DNA from: Acetobacter lovaniensis
Lineage (GTDB): Bacteria; Pseudomonadota; Alphaproteobacteria; Acetobacterales; Acetobacteraceae
Direction: 5' to 3'
Assembly: GCF_014207635.1 (NCBI RefSeq)
Contig: NZ_JACHIE010000003.1
Coordinates: forward strand, 171,946-235,945
DNA length: 64,000 nt
This document shows, piece after piece, positions 21,431-31,216 of the stretch. A program made the position numbers and the translations under genes. How positions within the stretch are numbered: the stretch's first letter is position 1; every line of letters begins with the position of its first letter. The notes below the pieces were generated by a model, which was given only the letters and a program-made list of their open reading frames with translations, was not told the origin of the DNA and did no database searches.

Positions 21431-21732
21431 CCAAAACCACAGCTCTGATTTGTGGAATGCAGCGGGAAAACGCTAAAATACATTCTTGACGAATGATAAG
21501 GAGCGGGACTAACCAGAAGGTAGAATGTTTCTGCAAGAAACCTTCCCTCGTGATTTGTTAGGCCGGCTTGCGGCGAGGTAAAAGAAACGCGCTAAAGAGG
21601 CTTTGACGGCGCGCATAACCCGACGTCATGGTTTCCACGGTCAATTTGAGAGATGCACCCCCGCGGATGGACGCACGCCCTGCGCCTGCCCCACGGTATG
21701 GATCAGACACGAAAGAACCGGATACAAGTCCC
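21431..21732 (+). other. metZ leader region
   Basis: No gene is seen here. The stretch holds the SAM-II aptamer described separately and the ribosome-binding region of metZ. An in-frame ATG at 21628 would extend MetZ by 35 residues of low-complexity sequence and is less likely to be the start. Confidence 0.5.
21544..21603 (+). ncRNA. SAM-II riboswitch (metA element)
   Basis: The segment reads CCTCG, TGATTTG, GGCCGGCTTGCGG, CGAGG, AAAGAAAC, GCTAAAGAGG. CCTCG (21546-21550) pairs with CGAGG (21574-21578) as P1, and the conserved TGATTTG, CCGGCTTGC and GCTAAAG blocks match the SAM-II pseudoknot aptamer found upstream of methionine genes in alphaproteobacteria. SAM binding would hide the ribosome site and lower MetZ synthesis. 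Confidence 0.92.
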
Positions 21733-22941
21733 ATGAGTGATAACCAGACATCCCCTTCCAAGGCGTGGCGTCCTGCCACACGCCAGCTCCATGCCGGTCT
21801 GGAACGCACCGAATATGGTGAAACCAGCGAAGCCCTCTTCCTGACATCAGGCTTTGTGTACGATAGCGCCGAACAGGCTGCCAAAACCTTTACAGGTGAG
21901 GTAGAGCACTACCAGTACAGCCGTTTTGGCAACCCCACCACCGCAGCCCTTGAGCGCCGTCTGGCGGATCTGGAAGGAGCCGAGGCATGCATAACCACGG
22001 CAACGGGCATGGGGGCTGTGTCCTCCGCCCTGCTCTCCCACGTTACGGCGGGTGGGCGTGTTGTGGCCTCCCGCGCGCTGTTTGGCTCCTGCCACTGGAT
22101 TGTAAACCACCTGCTGCCCCGCTACGGCGTGGAAACCGTGTTTGTGGATGGTGGCAATCTGGCGGAATGGGACGAAGCCCTGTCTGTCCCCACGGATGCG
22201 GTGCTGCTGGAAAGCCCTTCCAACCCCATGCTCGATATTCTCGACATTGCGGCCATTTCCGAGCGTGCCCACAAAGCGGGTGCAATTGTGGTTGTGGACA
22301 ATGTGTTTGCCTCCCCCATCTTCCAGAAACCGCTCGAACTGGGCGCGGATGTGGTGGTTTACTCCTGTACCAAGCACATTGATGGTCAGGGCCGTGTGCT
22401 GGGTGGTGCCGTGCTGGGCCGCAAGGACTGGATAACCGAAACCCTCCAGCCCTTTACGCGCAACACCGGCAATGCGCTCTCCCCCTTTAACGCATGGGTC
22501 ATGCTCAAGGGGCTGGAAACCCTGTCCCTGCGTGTGGAAGCCATGGCCCGCAATGCAGCCGCGGTGGCGGATTATCTGGCATCGGCACCGGGGATCAAAC
22601 TGGTGCGCTACCCCGGCCGCAAGGACCACCCGCAGTACGAACTGACCCAGCGCCAGATGAGCGGCAACGGCACACTTGTCGCCTTTGCAGTGGAAGGCGG
22701 ACAAAAGGAAGCCTTTGCGTTCATGAACGCTCTGCAACTGATCGCCATTTCCAACAATCTGGGGGATTCCCGCTCGCTGGTGACCCACCCGGCCACCACC
22801 ACGCACTCCAAGATCAGCCCCGAAGAACGCGCAGCCCTTGGCATTACGGATGGCGCCATCCGCTTTTCCGTCGGCCTTGAAGACAGCGCGGACCTGATAG
22901 ACGATCTGGCGCGCGGCGTTGCCGCACTCAAGGCGCTGTAA
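21733..22941 (+). CDS. metZ: O-succinylhomoserine sulfhydrylase
   Basis: The 402-residue protein belongs to the Cys/Met-metabolism PLP family. It has QYSRFGNPTTAALERRLADL, a glycine-rich ATGMGAVSSALL loop, and the PLP-lysine motif YSCTKHIDGQG. MetZ uses sulfide and O-succinylhomoserine to make homocysteine. The strong match to MetZ rather than MetB or MetY, together with the SAM-II aptamer upstream, supports a methionine role. I take the ATG at 21733 from family length; the ribosome site there is weak. Confidence 0.93.
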   Translation: MSDNQTSPSKAWRPATRQLHAGLERTEYGETSEALFLTSGFVYDSAEQAAKTFTGEVEHYQYSRFGNPTTAALERRLADLEGAEACITTATGMGAVSSALLSHVTAGGRVVASRALFGSCHWIVNHLLPRYGVETVFVDGGNLAEWDEALSVPTDAVLLESPSNPMLDILDIAAISERAHKAGAIVVVDNVFASPIFQKPLELGADVVVYSCTKHIDGQGRVLGGAVLGRKDWITETLQPFTRNTGNALSPFNAWVMLKGLETLSLRVEAMARNAAAVADYLASAPGIKLVRYPGRKDHPQYELTQRQMSGNGTLVAFAVEGGQKEAFAFMNALQLIAISNNLGDSRSLVTHPATTTHSKISPEERAALGITDGAIRFSVGLEDSADLIDDLARGVAALKAL

Positions 22942-23168
22942 GCACCTCACACGCCTGCCCGGCCATGGCCTGCCCCCCTCCACCTTAGGGCAAGAGCCAT
23001 GGCCAAAGGGGTGCCAGAAGGGCATGGCCTGCACTCCCTTACTGGATGCAGCTTTGCACAACCCCCATGTTCATGATACTGGCACGCTCTCGCACCCAAT
23101 GCGGACCTAGCACACGGAACGGCTGATCTGGGCCGGACCCTTTTCCATTTTGCAGGAGCTGGAGACCC

Positions 23169-23639
23169 ATGGCCGACTGGGCCGTCGCCCCCCTTCCACA
23201 ATCCCCGGAAGAAGCTCTGAACGAACTGTTCTCCCCCCTCCCAGTGTACGAAGCCGTTACCGATGGCATTCGTGTGCTGGTGCAGGTCTTCTGGCTGTCT
23301 GACCAGTCCGAGCCGGAAGAGCACAGTTACTGCTGGGTGTACCGTATCCGCATTGGCAACGACAGCAACAGGCCGGTGCAACTGCTTGAACGGACTTGGC
23401 ATATTACCGACACATCCGGCCGCACGGAACATGTGCATGGGCAGGGTGTTGTAGGGGAGCAGCCCGTTATCCAGCCCGGCACGCTTTACGAATATACATC
23501 TGGCGCGTCTCTTTCCACGCCCGGGGGGTTCATGCGCGGGTCCTACCTGCTGCAAGCCACCACGGACCGCACCCGGTTTGACGTGACCATTCCCGCCTTC
23601 AGCCTGGATAGCCCTTTCCAGAACCACCAGCTCCAATAA
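23169..23639 (+). CDS. apaG: ApaG-domain protein
   Basis: The 156-residue protein is an ApaG/FxxE Ig-like fold, with VFWLSDQSEPEEHSYCWVYR, LLERTWHITD and GEQPVIQPG. ApaG was named from a Co2+-resistance and Ap4A locus in enteric bacteria; its molecular role is still unclear. An AGGAG site precedes the ATG. The N-terminal 25 residues exceed the usual ApaG length (about 125). folE starts 18 bases downstream. Confidence 0.92.
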   Translation: MADWAVAPLPQSPEEALNELFSPLPVYEAVTDGIRVLVQVFWLSDQSEPEEHSYCWVYRIRIGNDSNRPVQLLERTWHITDTSGRTEHVHGQGVVGEQPVIQPGTLYEYTSGASLSTPGGFMRGSYLLQATTDRTRFDVTIPAFSLDSPFQNHQLQ

Positions 23640-23657
23640 CCAAAGCAGGAGACCGGC

Positions 23658-24266
23658 ATGAGCGTGCCTGAGCACAACACAGACCGCCCCACCCAACAGG
23701 AAGCCGAACAGGCCGTACGCACCCTGCTGCGCTGGGCAGGTGATGACCCAACGCGTGAAGGTCTGCTGGACACACCCGCCCGTGTCGCCCGTGCCTATAC
23801 CGACTTTTTCTCAGGCTATGCCATTGACCCGGCCAACCTGCTCCGTCGGACTTTTTCCGAAGTCGATGGGTATGACGAGATTGTCCTGCTCCGCGACATC
23901 CGCTTTGAAAGCCACTGCGAGCACCATCTGGCCCCCATTATTGGCCGGGCCCATGTTGCCTACCTGCCGCGCCAGCGGGTTGTCGGCATTTCCAAACTGG
24001 CCCGCGTGGTGGACGCCTATGCCCGTCGCCTCCAGATTCAGGAACGCATGACCGCCCAGATCGCCAACACCATCAATGACGTGCTTGAGCCCCATGGTGT
24101 AGCCGTGATTATTGAATCCGCGCATGAGTGCATGACCACACGCGGCGTGCACAAACCCGGCGTGTCCATGGTCACCAGCACCATGCTGGGCGTGTTCCGG
24201 AATAATTCCGATACCCGGCGTGAACTGATGGCCATCCTCAACCGCCCCGCCGTCAACGGCTACTAA
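23658..24266 (+). CDS. folE: GTP cyclohydrolase I
   Basis: The 202-residue protein has the zinc and substrate motifs of GTP cyclohydrolase [30 protein letters not shown] and HECMTTRGV. It turns GTP into 7,8-dihydroneopterin triphosphate, the first step to folate. CAGGAG lies before the ATG. It shares a transcript with apaG, and a GC-rich hairpin follows the stop. Confidence 0.97.
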   Translation: MSVPEHNTDRPTQQEAEQAVRTLLRWAGDDPTREGLLDTPARVARAYTDFFSGYAIDPANLLRRTFSEVDGYDEIVLLRDIRFESHCEHHLAPIIGRAHVAYLPRQRVVGISKLARVVDAYARRLQIQERMTAQIANTINDVLEPHGVAVIIESAHECMTTRGVHKPGVSMVTSTMLGVFRNNSDTRRELMAILNRPAVNGY

Positions 24267-24275
24267 ACTGCCAGC

Positions 24276-24305
24276 ACCCCCGGCAATCCATACGGAACCG
24301 GGGGT
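24276..24305 (+). terminator. GC-rich hairpin after folE
   Basis: ACCCCCGG and CCGGGGGT form an 8-bp stem with a 14-base loop, right after folE and before the convergent DJ-1 gene. No U-run follows, so termination is likely but not certain. Confidence 0.5.
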
Positions 24306-24362
24306 CTGCGCGGGCCAGACCAGCGCACTCCCACAACAAGGTCAGGTCATGCGCTACGTGGC

Positions 24363-24941
24363 TTAAATGCTGATGTTTGCGCCAAGCACCTTCAGAAACT
24401 GGGCCAGCCATGCCGGGTGGGCAGGCCATGCGGGAGCACTGACCAGCTCGCCATCCGTTACGGCGTCTGTTACGGCAATATCGGCATAAATACCGCCAGC
24501 CAGTTCCACTTCCGGCCTGCATGCCGGGTAGGCTGAAACCTTGCGCCCCTTGATAACCCCGGCCGCTGCCAGCAACTGTGCGCCGTGGCAGATCACCGCC
24601 AGAGGCCGGTCCGCAAAGGCGCGCACAATCTCAAGCACCCTTGGGTTAAGCCGCAGATACTCAGGCGCTCTGCCACCGGGAACGATAAGGCCCAGATAAT
24701 CATCCGTGTCGATCGCATCAAAATCCGCGGTCAGCGTAAAGGCATGACCGGGTTTTTCGCTGTAGGTCTGTGCCCCTTCAAAGTCATGGATGGCGGTCAG
24801 AACCTTGTCCCCCGCCTTTTTGCCCGGGCAGACCACATCCACCGTATAACCCAGCATGGAAAGAGCCTGATACGGGACCATGATCTCATAGTCCTCCACG
24901 TAGTCACCTGCCAGCATCAGCAGTTTTACATCATCAGTCAT
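24363..24941 (-). CDS. DJ-1/PfpI family protein
   Basis: The 192-residue protein has the DJ-1/PfpI fold: nucleophile-elbow Cys in [23 protein letters not shown], and the N-terminal acidic [12 protein letters not shown]. Such proteins include Hsp31-like glyoxalases, protein deglycases and peptidases; the activity here is not known. It starts within moaB (8-base overlap), so it is co-translated with it. Confidence 0.88.
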   Translation of the reverse strand: MTDDVKLLMLAGDYVEDYEIMVPYQALSMLGYTVDVVCPGKKAGDKVLTAIHDFEGAQTYSEKPGHAFTLTADFDAIDTDDYLGLIVPGGRAPEYLRLNPRVLEIVRAFADRPLAVICHGAQLLAAAGVIKGRKVSAYPACRPEVELAGGIYADIAVTDAVTDGELVSAPAWPAHPAWLAQFLKVLGANISI

Positions 24942-25488
24942 GGTGCGAGGTTTCCTTCAGCCCTTCGCGCAGGCGGGGCATCAGTTCCACAAAGTTACAC
25001 GGACGGTGGCGGCTATCGAGCTGGAACACCAGAATATCGTCCCATCCATCCTTGACCGCCCCCGTGGAGCCGGGGAGCGCAAACAGATAGGTGCCGCCTG
25101 CAACACCTGCCACAGCGCGTGACTGAATGGTGGATGTGCCGATTTTCTGGTAGGACAGCATGCGGAACAGTTCGCCAAACCCTTCAATCCGCTTTTCCAA
25201 AACGCGCTCGAACGCCTCTGGCGTTACGTCCCGTCCGGTAACACCGGTGCCGCCATTGGTGATGACCACATCCACCAGCGGGTCGGCAATCCATGCGCCC
25301 AACTGCGCTGCAATCAGGTCCGTATCATCCGAAACAATGGTGCGTGCTGCTACGATGTGCCCTGCGGCCTCGATCCGCGCCACAAGGGCTGCGCCGGAGG
25401 TATCCGTCTCCAGTGTGCGCGAATCCGAAACAGTCATAACAGCAATACGCACAGGCAAGAACGGTCGGTTCGTATCTATCTTGGACAT
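24934..25488 (-). CDS. moaB: Molybdenum cofactor biosynthesis protein B
   Basis: The 184-residue protein is of the MoaB/MogA type, with the molybdopterin-binding [17 protein letters not shown] and [19 protein letters not shown]. It adenylylates or stabilises molybdopterin for molybdenum insertion. The gene lies upstream of and overlaps the DJ-1 gene. Its upstream region also serves the divergent oprB-type gene. Acetic acid bacteria rely on molybdoenzymes such as aldehyde dehydrogenases, which gives it a clear place. Confidence 0.94.
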   Translation of the reverse strand: MSKIDTNRPFLPVRIAVMTVSDSRTLETDTSGAALVARIEAAGHIVAARTIVSDDTDLIAAQLGAWIADPLVDVVITNGGTGVTGRDVTPEAFERVLEKRIEGFGELFRMLSYQKIGTSTIQSRAVAGVAGGTYLFALPGSTGAVKDGWDDILVFQLDSRHRPCNFVELMPRLREGLKETSHHD

Positions 25489-25702
25489 GGCTGACTGTTA
25501 TATCTCCGCAACTATGATGCAAAAACGCATCAGGGGAATGAATAATAGCCGTCTGAGGCAGAAAATAAGCCCTCAAGGGCAACCTTTTGCCTGCATCGGC
25601 CCTAAAAAACATTTAGGAACTGGAGTTGTTACACCCCGATAAACCATGATTGATCTTTTCGCTCACGCGCAAGGCCAATCCAAAGACAAAAAAATTGGGA
25701 TC

Positions 25703-27163
25703 ATGACCAAACGTATTTTTTTTCCTTTTCGCACCTTCTGGCTGTTTGCCTTCCTTTTGCTCTCTGTGGCTTCGGCCCTTCCCGCGCGGGCGCAACTCCT
25801 GCCCGGTGGCAACAGTTCTATTGGTCTTTTACCCAGTCTGGAAGTTGATAACGAAGCCAATCTGGTTGAAGACCCCGGCCCCCTGTTTTCTGCTCCTTAT
25901 GGCAAGGACCATTTTTTTGGCAACTGGGGTGGTGCGCAACCCTGGCTGCTCAGCCACGGCATCCATATTCTGGCCGATGTGCATGAGGAACTGGCAGGCA
26001 ACTTCCGGGGGGGGCGCAGGCAGGGCGTGACCAATGCGGGTCAGGTCGGCGTTGAACTGGATGTGGACTGGGGCAAGCTGACCAATACGGACCTGTTCAG
26101 GAACCTGTGGACCCATATGATGGTCGTTAACGGCCATGGGCGGAGCCTGAGCAACGATTATATCGGGGACTCCATCGGTGGTGTGCAGCAGATTTATGGC
26201 GCACGTGGTAACGTGGTGGCCCACCTTGTTTACCTGTATGCGGAGCATTCGTTTTTCCAAAACCGTGTGGATATCAGCGCTGGCTGGATCCCGCCGGGCA
26301 GCTTTTTTGCCGCTTCCCCCCTGTTCTGCATGTATATGAACGTGGCCATGTGCGGTAACCCCGCCCCCACCAAATACACAGAAGGCTCGCGTGACTGGCC
26401 ATCGGGCAATCTTGGTTTTGTGGTGCGCGTGATGCCCACAAGCAATACCTACATCATGGGTGCGCTGTTTGCTGTTTCCCCCCATGCGTTTAACGGCGGC
26501 ATTTCCGGCTGGGCATGGGCGCAGGATGGTCTGGGCAAGTTCTCATCCCCCGTGGAAGTGGGCTGGCTGCCCAAATTTGGCAAAGACCACCTGAACGGGC
26601 ACTATAAGGCCGGTTTTGGCTATGACAATTCCAGCTACCCCGACCTGGTGGATGACATCCATGGCAATGCGTGGATTGAAACCGGAATGCCCAAACGCTA
26701 CCGCGCAGGCCGTGCCAGCGCATGGGTCATGGCCGACCAGATGCTGGTCCGCAATGGAGAGGGTCCGACCAACGGCCTGATTGCTCTGGCAGGCTGGATG
26801 TGGTCCGACGGGCACACCACCGCCATGTCCCACCATATCTGGGCTGGCATGGTGGAAACCGGGGCCAGATGGGGCCGCCCGATGGATAGTGTGGGGATCA
26901 TGTACCAGTGGGAGCTGATGAGCCGCGCCTCCACCTTGCAGCAGGAAGCCGCCAGCATGGCCGGTGTCCCCTTCCCTTCCAACCAGTGGGGCAGGGTATG
27001 GGGCATTCAGTCGCACGAAAATATTTACGAAGTGTTCTATAACGCCCATGTAGCGCCCGGCATTTCGTTACAGCCGGACTTCCAGTACATCAACCGCCCC
27101 GGTGGCAGCACCGTGTTCCACGATGCGGCCGTTATGGGGCTTCAGTTCAACGCGGTTCTGTAA
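25703..27163 (+). CDS. OprB-family carbohydrate-selective porin
   Basis: The 486-residue protein begins with a signal peptide (MTKRIFFPFRTFWLFAFL, ending ALPARA), then OprB-family blocks such as FGNWGGAQPWLLSHGIHI, AGWIPPGSFFA and QPDFQYINRPGG, and ends in a terminal aromatic-type beta strand. OprB porins let sugars and polyols pass the outer membrane. The ATG at 25703 is preferred over one 57 bases upstream because it starts the signal peptide. The stop abuts the stop of the convergent ATPase gene with no gap. Confidence 0.9.
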   Translation: MTKRIFFPFRTFWLFAFLLLSVASALPARAQLLPGGNSSIGLLPSLEVDNEANLVEDPGPLFSAPYGKDHFFGNWGGAQPWLLSHGIHILADVHEELAGNFRGGRRQGVTNAGQVGVELDVDWGKLTNTDLFRNLWTHMMVVNGHGRSLSNDYIGDSIGGVQQIYGARGNVVAHLVYLYAEHSFFQNRVDISAGWIPPGSFFAASPLFCMYMNVAMCGNPAPTKYTEGSRDWPSGNLGFVVRVMPTSNTYIMGALFAVSPHAFNGGISGWAWAQDGLGKFSSPVEVGWLPKFGKDHLNGHYKAGFGYDNSSYPDLVDDIHGNAWIETGMPKRYRAGRASAWVMADQMLVRNGEGPTNGLIALAGWMWSDGHTTAMSHHIWAGMVETGARWGRPMDSVGIMYQWELMSRASTLQQEAASMAGVPFPSNQWGRVWGIQSHENIYEVFYNAHVAPGISLQPDFQYINRPGGSTVFHDAAVMGLQFNAVL

Positions 27164-29842
27164 TCAGTTCGGAACGACAAACCGCTCCATCGGGCGCAGG
27201 CTCAGCATCCTGCCCTGCAAGGGGGTAAACTGCTCCGCGTGGCAGGTCAGCAATATGACCTGCACACGTGTTGCGGCATCGGACAACACATCAAACAGGG
27301 TTTCCAGCCGCTGGGAGTCTGAAAAACTCAGCGCGTCATCCAGCACCAGAATGGCTGGGGCCCCGCGTTTATGCAGCAGTTCCGCAAACCCGAGCCTGAC
27401 CAGCACGGCTATCTGTTCCCTTGTGCCGTCCGACAGGTCCTTTACCTCCTCCGCGCGCTGGCGGGTCAGACCGGTCAGGGCGAACTGCGTATCCACCTCC
27501 AGTGTTGCCCCACGGAACAGGGCAGAAAAAGCGGGCTGCATGGCCTGCACCAGCGGGGCCAGATACCGCTCGGTCTGTGTGGTTTCGGCCTGAAGCAGCG
27601 TAGCCTCCAGCAATGCAAGGGCTGCGCGCTCGCGCTCCCACGCCTCCAGTTCCCCCTGCGCCTGTGCGGCGTGGCGTTCCGCACTGGCAAGCTGCTCATC
27701 CAGCCCATCCCCTTCTGCCTGACGGATCCGTGTCTCGCGCTCCATCTGGTCCATGGACAGACGTGTAATCTGTTCGTGCAGGTGCTCCATAGCCTGTTCA
27801 CGGCGGAGAATACCCTGCTCCACTACGCTCAGCGGTTCCTCCTGCTGGCGTATATGGGCAATCCGGGCCAGTTCGGCCTGTGCGCGCTGCCTGTCCTGCT
27901 CGCTGCTTGTGGCGCGGGTCAGCAGAGCCGGGTCGGGTTCGCGCTCAACCCATACGTCCAGTTCAAGCCGGTCGCGCTGGAGCGCCTGCTGCTGCTGTGC
28001 AAACTGGGCAAGAGCCTGCTCCAGCCGGGTATGGGCCGTGCGGTGCAGGGTAAGCACTTCCTGCTCCTGCTGGCGGGCGGCTTCCACCGCCATAAGTGCA
28101 TCCTGCTCCTGCGCGCGGGCCTGCTCTACATCCGGCGGTGTGCCTTCATCTTCGGGCCAATCCGCCTGAGCGGCCTGCTCCTTGGCAAAAAGCGCCTCCC
28201 GCTCGTTCAGCTTCTGCCGCAATGCGTCCAGAGCAGCGGCAATATCGCTGGGCTGGGGCACACATAAAAGCGCCATACACTCGGCACTGGCCTGCTCCAC
28301 GTCCCGCTCGGCCTGCCTGCGGGCCTCGTGCTGGCTTTCAGCCTGCTCCACATTGTGGCATCCGACCTCTTGCAACAGACCATCCAGCGCACTTTGGGCC
28401 GTGGCAAGGGCTGCATGCAGCGCGTCACTCTGCTGTGTTGAGGGGGTTATGATAAAGCGGCCCACGCCGTCCACCACCAGTTCGCTCACATCGGTCAGGG
28501 ACTGGGGGCCAACCGGGCAGGGATTACCATTCAGCCATACCGTGCCTGCTGCATCCGGGAGCAGGGTTGCCTCAAACCGTGTGGCCTGCGCCTGCATGCT
28601 GGCCTGTGCCTGATGCACCGCCTGCATGGCCTTGGCCAGACGGCGCATAAAGGCCGCATCCACAGGCATGATGCGCAAGGCCGCCTGTGCTTTTTCCAAC
28701 CTTGCACAGGCGGCGTTCGCCCGCTCGAACGCAGCACGCTCCTGCGCTATGGCCTGCTGGTTATGCGCCAGCGCAGCCTTGTGCATGACGCGCGACACCA
28801 TGGTGTGCGCCTGCTGGTGCCGACTTAAGGCGGCTTTATGGCTGGCCTGTGCATGAGCCAGTTTCTGGTCTGCCTCCCCCGCAGCAAGGCTGAGCTGGGT
28901 GTGCCCACTTTGGGCATCGGCCAGAACCTGCTCCAGCCGGGCAATATCTGTCCGGCGGGTCTGGCGGCGTTCCTGCTCGGCCTGAATATACTGCACACTC
29001 TGCTCGGCCGCACTCAGTTGCGCCTGTGCTGCCTGCTCCTGCGCCACAAGCCCGCGCAACTGGTCGCGTGTCTGCCGCAGGGCCACGAGTTTTGCCTCAT
29101 CCTGCCTGCGCCGTTCGGGGTTGTTGCACTGGGCCAGCGTGCGCCGGATCTGCTCCAGCGCGCTGATATCCTCCTGCAAAGCCTCCTTGCGGGCCAGAAG
29201 GGTGGCGACCTGAGCACGGGCCTGCTCGCCCTCCTCCTGTATCTGCCGCATACGCTGGCTGGTTTTGCCTGTTGCGGTCTGGTACTGGGCCAGCCGTTTA
29301 CTGACCAGAGCCAGCATGGCGCTGGCCTCGGCCGTGCCGGTTACGCCCTGGATGTTCTGTTGCAGACAGGCCTGAAGGCTGGCCCGCCCGGCCCCTTGCA
29401 GCGCAGGCTGGGCAAAGCTTTCACCCTGCTCCACCAGCAGGGCGTTCCACAGCCCTGCCGCTTCGGACTTGCTGACCTTTTCCAGTTCGAACAGGGCTTG
29501 CAGGCGTTCCTCCGCCTCCTCCCCATCAAACCGTTCAGCGCCCAGATCCAGCCGGGCGAGACTGCTGCTGCCAAACTTTTTTTCCAGCCAGCAGGACTGA
29601 CCTTTCCATGTAAAGGCCACGCCAATATGGGGTGAACCCCCACCATAAGGCAGCAGGTCCTTGAACGGCTGGGCCTTGGAGGTGTGCCGCAGGGTCAGCG
29701 CGGTCCGCAGTGCCTTGAGCACGGTGGATTTACCGGCCTCATTGGGGGCGGCCAGAATATTCAGCCCAGCGCCCAGCCCTTCGACCCGAACGGGGGAGGC
29801 AAAACGGCGCACGGCTTCAATCTGGATGTCTGTCAGGATCAT
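27164..29842 (-). CDS. YhaN/SbcC-like coiled-coil AAA ATPase
   Basis: The 892-residue protein has an SMC/Rad50-like build: N-terminal Walker A in AAPNEAGKSTVLKALRT, long Gln/Ala/Glu-rich coiled coils (about residues 180-700), and a C-terminal signature and Walker B in LSDGTREQIAVLV and ILVLDDALSFSDSQRL. It most resembles YhaN, which pairs with the YhaO nuclease. The gene overlaps the upstream phosphoesterase by four bases, so the pair works as an SbcDC-like complex, probably in DNA-end processing. I see no zinc-hook CxxC of the classic SbcC type. Confidence 0.86.
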   Translation of the reverse strand: MILTDIQIEAVRRFASPVRVEGLGAGLNILAAPNEAGKSTVLKALRTALTLRHTSKAQPFKDLLPYGGGSPHIGVAFTWKGQSCWLEKKFGSSSLARLDLGAERFDGEEAEERLQALFELEKVSKSEAAGLWNALLVEQGESFAQPALQGAGRASLQACLQQNIQGVTGTAEASAMLALVSKRLAQYQTATGKTSQRMRQIQEEGEQARAQVATLLARKEALQEDISALEQIRRTLAQCNNPERRRQDEAKLVALRQTRDQLRGLVAQEQAAQAQLSAAEQSVQYIQAEQERRQTRRTDIARLEQVLADAQSGHTQLSLAAGEADQKLAHAQASHKAALSRHQQAHTMVSRVMHKAALAHNQQAIAQERAAFERANAACARLEKAQAALRIMPVDAAFMRRLAKAMQAVHQAQASMQAQATRFEATLLPDAAGTVWLNGNPCPVGPQSLTDVSELVVDGVGRFIITPSTQQSDALHAALATAQSALDGLLQEVGCHNVEQAESQHEARRQAERDVEQASAECMALLCVPQPSDIAAALDALRQKLNEREALFAKEQAAQADWPEDEGTPPDVEQARAQEQDALMAVEAARQQEQEVLTLHRTAHTRLEQALAQFAQQQQALQRDRLELDVWVEREPDPALLTRATSSEQDRQRAQAELARIAHIRQQEEPLSVVEQGILRREQAMEHLHEQITRLSMDQMERETRIRQAEGDGLDEQLASAERHAAQAQGELEAWERERAALALLEATLLQAETTQTERYLAPLVQAMQPAFSALFRGATLEVDTQFALTGLTRQRAEEVKDLSDGTREQIAVLVRLGFAELLHKRGAPAILVLDDALSFSDSQRLETLFDVLSDAATRVQVILLTCHAEQFTPLQGRMLSLRPMERFVVPN

Positions 29843-30987
29843 GGCGTTGCCCTCCGCACTTCCCCCCAGAGCAGGAAGAGCCTTTGCAGCGCCTCCTGCG
29901 CAACACTGGCCTCAGCCCCACCGGCATTCACCTGTTCCAGCAGGGCAGCGGCAGTCGCACGCACCGGCCCGGATGTGCCAAGCATATCCAGATCATCCGC
30001 CCCGGCGGCAAGGCTGGGGGCACCACTCAGCCGCAGGCAGGCCAGCGCACTCCGCAGGCGGTGGTCGATCAGACTTTCATAAAGTGCCAGATCGTCCACC
30101 CCCAGCATGCCGCCAACCTCCAGCCATGCCAGAATGGTATGGGGCTGCTCGGGAGCTATGGCGCGCACGCGGCTTTCCAGCGCATGGATGTCCGCGCTGC
30201 TGGTCAGCACCACGTTTTCAAACTTGCACCACGTAAAGCGGCCTGTTCTGTGCGTGCTCAGCCGTGGCGGAGCTGTGGGGCCATCAAACGCCACCACAAC
30301 GCATTCTCCCCCGCCATTACCCCCGGTGCCAAACCGGTCCACCTCCGGCGTGCCAGCGTACACCGTGCGGTCATTGATCCTGTTAAAACCGTGCCAGTCC
30401 CCCAGTGCCAGATAGGCGAGCCCCGCCCGGGCGGCCCGGTCAATGGCTATGGGGTTGTTCTGGGCTTCTTCCTCATTCCCGAACCCCACGACCGAGCCGT
30501 GGGCAACGCCTATGCGCAAAGCCCCTTCGGGGGTGGGGGCATCATCCATGTAAGCCGTCAGGTCCGACAGGGTGTGCCGCCGCTGCAAAACGGCAGGCAG
30601 CAGCCAGGCATTATGCGCGCCATCAAGCTCAACCGGTGCGGAGGCAAGGTGGAGCTTAACATTGGCAGGCACTGCGTTTTCACGTTGCAGGCGGGTCCAT
30701 ACGCCCTGAGGGGTATGGGCATCGTGGTTACCGGGAATAAGGTGCCAGCTTATATCCGCAAACTGGCGCATGCGCTCCATGGGCTGGCGCAATGTATGCC
30801 CCGAGGGGGTTTCGTGTTCATACACATCGCCCGCGACCAGCACATGGGCTGCCCCCTGCGCCCGTGCGAGCATGCCTATACGCTCGATCACATTCAGCCG
30901 CTCGGCCTGCAGCGCGCCCAAGGCATCATCATCCACAAAGCTGAAGGTCCGGCCTATCTGCCAGTCGGAGGTATGAACAATTTTCAT
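29839..30987 (-). CDS. YhaO/SbcD-like DNA-repair metallophosphoesterase
   Basis: The 382-residue protein begins with MKIVHTSDWQIGRTF and has VAGDVYEHETPS and LIPGNHDAHT, the metal ligands of the calcineurin-like phosphoesterase domain found in Mre11, SbcD and YhaO. It would supply the nuclease activity of the complex with the ATPase encoded by the next gene, with which it shares four bases. An in-frame GTG lies two codons upstream of the ATG at 30987. Confidence 0.88.
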   Translation of the reverse strand: MKIVHTSDWQIGRTFSFVDDDALGALQAERLNVIERIGMLARAQGAAHVLVAGDVYEHETPSGHTLRQPMERMRQFADISWHLIPGNHDAHTPQGVWTRLQRENAVPANVKLHLASAPVELDGAHNAWLLPAVLQRRHTLSDLTAYMDDAPTPEGALRIGVAHGSVVGFGNEEEAQNNPIAIDRAARAGLAYLALGDWHGFNRINDRTVYAGTPEVDRFGTGGNGGGECVVVAFDGPTAPPRLSTHRTGRFTWCKFENVVLTSSADIHALESRVRAIAPEQPHTILAWLEVGGMLGVDDLALYESLIDHRLRSALACLRLSGAPSLAAGADDLDMLGTSGPVRATAAALLEQVNAGGAEASVAQEALQRLFLLWGEVRRATP

Positions 30988-31216
30988 ACACACTGTTGTG
31001 CCCGCACCACCAGTAACTCGGCAAGATGGAATATGGCATGACGGCCAGCACAGACCCGCGGCCGGAAACCGCGCTATGCGCCTGCCCCAGAATTGATTAG
31101 GCCCATTATAGTTTGTAGGCTTATGCTTCAGGTCTGCTGCGCGTTGAGCGCAATGCCAGACTATGGGCAGAACTTCCCTTAAACATTATATTTTATTTTA
31201 ATATGCACCCGACAAG

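Noticed and set aside
25515..25532. TGATGC-N6-GCATCA dyad between moaB and the porin gene as an operator
   Set aside because: Only six bases per arm with no supporting context; not strong enough to annotate.
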